Assembly (NCBI GenBank): GCA_030849805.1
Contig: JASANZ010001803.1
Coordinates: 1-16,501, forward strand
Length of the DNA: 16,501 nucleotides
DNA from: Sergeia podlipaevii
Lineage: Eukaryota > Euglenozoa > Kinetoplastea > Trypanosomatida > Trypanosomatidae
Direction of reading: 5' to 3'
The translations under genes and the position numbers were made by a program. The notes beneath the pieces are model-generated. The model was not told the DNA's origin, searched no databases, and saw nothing but the letters and a program-made list of their open reading frames with translations. How positions within the stretch are numbered: position 1 is the first letter of the stretch; each line of letters opens with the position of its first letter. This document shows, one piece after another, positions 14,848 to 16,501 of this stretch.

Positions 14848-14868
14848 GATTGCACCACGCGTGCAATC
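14848..14868 (+). repeat. 8-bp perfect inverted repeat
   Basis: Bases 14848-14855 (GATTGCAC) are the exact reverse complement of 14861-14868, with the five-base loop CACGC. A G-U pair can extend the stem by one. It lies in the presumed 3' untranslated region of the PRT gene. Confidence 0.6.
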
Positions 14869-16337
14869 TTCATTCATAATAGTAGCTATTTTTTTTTCTC
14901 TCTCTCTTCTCCTCTTCTCTATCTTGCTTTTATTTCCTCCTCCCTTTCTCTCTCTCTTCTTTGTGATTACTTGCGTTGGAGACCCATTTAATTTGTGAAG
15001 ACCAACTATGACAATAGTTGCTGAAGTGAAGAAAAAAAAAAAACTCGCGCGCGCAAGTATACTGCCACGGCACACACACACATACGCATGTATCACGGCG
15101 TACTCCTTGCTTGTAAGGTGCACTTTCTTGTTGCTATGAGGTAAGAAGTGAAGTGAGGTGTGTGTTTCTCCCGTGAGCTGCTGCTTTTCTATTGGTCAGG
15201 AAACGGCCGCTGCATGACTCTATGTCGCGACGTTATCATTTTATGTATTGCTGTTCTTCAATATACTACATGATTTTATACACATATATTTTCATTTTAT
15301 TTTTCTCTTCTTGTACCGTATCTCTAGACATGTTGTCTTTTTGTTGTTACCGTTGTTGCGTGTGTGAGTGAGCTTTATTGTATACTGCAGGGCGATCAAT
15401 GCGAATATATACTTTTTATTATATTGAGATGTAGAGGGAAGGAGAGGCTGAGATGAAGAACAGTGGAAGGTTCGTACTGCGTTTCTAAGACCATTAAAAT
15501 GACGACGACAGCAACAAAAATCCGCCACTGTTCTTTTTTTTTTTATGAGGGTCTCTGTTGTGCTTTATAGATACATTTGTTTTCCTCATCAGCTAGTGCT
15601 ATACATGTATCCTTCAATGCTATATTCGCAAGCCATTATTCTTCTTTTTTTGTTTTACTCTTCTATTTTTTTTTCTTTCATTGCTTTACTACATTCACAT
15701 CTGCTTTCTTTTTCTGTGTGTGTGATACATAGAATATAGGATTGCGCCCCTTGAGGGTATAGGATCTATTTCTCTTTGGCTGTGATATCGGGAAACTATT
15801 CATATTTATAGAGCCCTAAGCACACATACACCCAGCAGAAAGTTTTCTAAAAATAATAAGAAGAACGAGAAATCTTCATCAAGTTTTAGGTCACTCCATC
15901 TAGCCAATTGTTTTCTTTGCTAAAACAGGAGTAACTATCTAAGAAGCACAAGTAAAATAATTACAACATCACATATTCATACGAGCGTTTTTTTTCCCAT
16001 CTATATATATATATATACATTTTTCTCTTTTTTTTTTTAAAAAAAAGTTGATTTTGTGTTTATTGCATTAAAAAGATAAGTGAAAAGAAGGCTAGGGTTT
16101 TGTCTCTTTTTTTTTTTCTATCTCGTCCCACTCGGTTTTTTTTTTTTTTTCATTTTTAAAAGGATAGCGCTCTAAGACACATTATTATTATTAATATCAT
16201 TTTTGCTACACGATTGTTATCCTTTTCTGGTGAGGCACGCTTCCTTTTTTTTTTTGTGTTACTGTTGCTCTTCACTGTAAAACAAAAAAAAAATAGGAAT
16301 TAGTGAGGCAGTAGTAGAACGCCAAAAAAAAAAAAAC

Positions 16338-16405
16338 GTTTTTTTTTTCTTGCTTCTTTTCTTTTCTTTTTTTTCTTTCTTCTTCTCAATCTTCACTTTT
16401 GAAAG
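16338..16405 (+). promoter_or_regulatory. Strong spliced-leader acceptor for a gene beyond the window
   Basis: An almost unbroken T/C tract of about 60 bases (16338-16400) is followed by the AG at 16404-16405. No ATG occurs from there to the end of the window, and the last two bases are AT. The leader of the next + strand gene is therefore at least 96 bases, and its coding region is not in view. Confidence 0.55.
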
Positions 16406-16501
16406 AAAGTTCCACAAATCGCAAAATTAAAGGAGCTGCTATTGCGTATTGTGTATTCACGTGAGTAGTGAGGTGCGCTCTCTATTTATTTGGTTACTAA
16501 T

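Larger units (their letters stand above)
14587..16501 (+). other. Long untranslated region after the tandem PRT gene
   Basis: No gene was found in 1.9 kb on either strand. Early parts hold a purine tract with G runs (about 14597-14620) followed by a CT/T tract (14633-14664). An 8-bp hairpin lies at 14848-14868 and a T/C-rich stretch at 14890-14960. Further on are AT-rich sequence, a TA run (about 16002-16017), many T runs, and a very strong pyrimidine tract at 16338-16400. It is probably the PRT 3' untranslated region plus the leader region of a gene starting just outside the window. Confidence 0.7.

Noticed and set aside
15003..15020. 7-bp inverted repeat CAACTAT/ATAGTTG
   Set aside because: AT-rich and short; expected by chance in a spacer of this size.

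Overview
The window looks like nuclear DNA from a trypanosomatid (Kinetoplastea). Six intron-free protein genes all lie on the + strand. Their coding DNA is clearly GC-richer than the AT-rich spacers of about 0.7 to 1.9 kb that separate them. Each gene start is preceded by a pyrimidine-rich tract and an AG with no ATG in between, as expected of a polycistronic unit processed by spliced-leader trans-splicing and polyadenylation. No RNA gene, transposon or CRISPR array was recognised. The genus cannot be fixed by eye; AT-rich, microsatellite-laden spacers together with a kynureninase and a nucleotide-sugar 4,6-dehydratase suggest a trypanosomatid rather than a Trypanosoma/Leishmania species with certainty.

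Layout from left to right: (1) large-subunit ribosomal protein eL38, 437-685; (2) a TGDS/RHM-type nucleotide-sugar 4,6-dehydratase, 1368-2474; (3) kynureninase, 3382-4782; (4) a conserved 768-residue protein with degenerate sperm-tail PG-rich (SHIPPO-like) motifs, probably flagellar, 5995-8301; (5) a Sec1/Munc18 syntaxin-binding protein with a long disordered N-terminal extension, 9537-11948; (6) a protein built from two tandem, divergent APRT-like phosphoribosyltransferase domains, 12763-14586. The last 1.9 kb is untranslated and ends in a very strong pyrimidine tract that probably serves the next gene just outside the window.

The genes have unrelated roles (translation, sugar-nucleotide synthesis, tryptophan catabolism, flagellum, membrane fusion, nucleotide-related metabolism). 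This is normal for kinetoplastid gene clusters, where neighbours share transcription but not function, and I see no sign of a functional operon. Gene-specific control is expected in the untranslated regions. These hold several notable elements: an 18-bp hairpin (5588-5629), five overlapping ATTTA pentamers (5256-5276), purine/G-run tracts soon after several stop codons, and an 8-bp hairpin (14848-14868). The strongest leads for something undescribed are the tandem phosphoribosyltransferase protein with one eroded PRPP loop, and the 18-bp hairpin.
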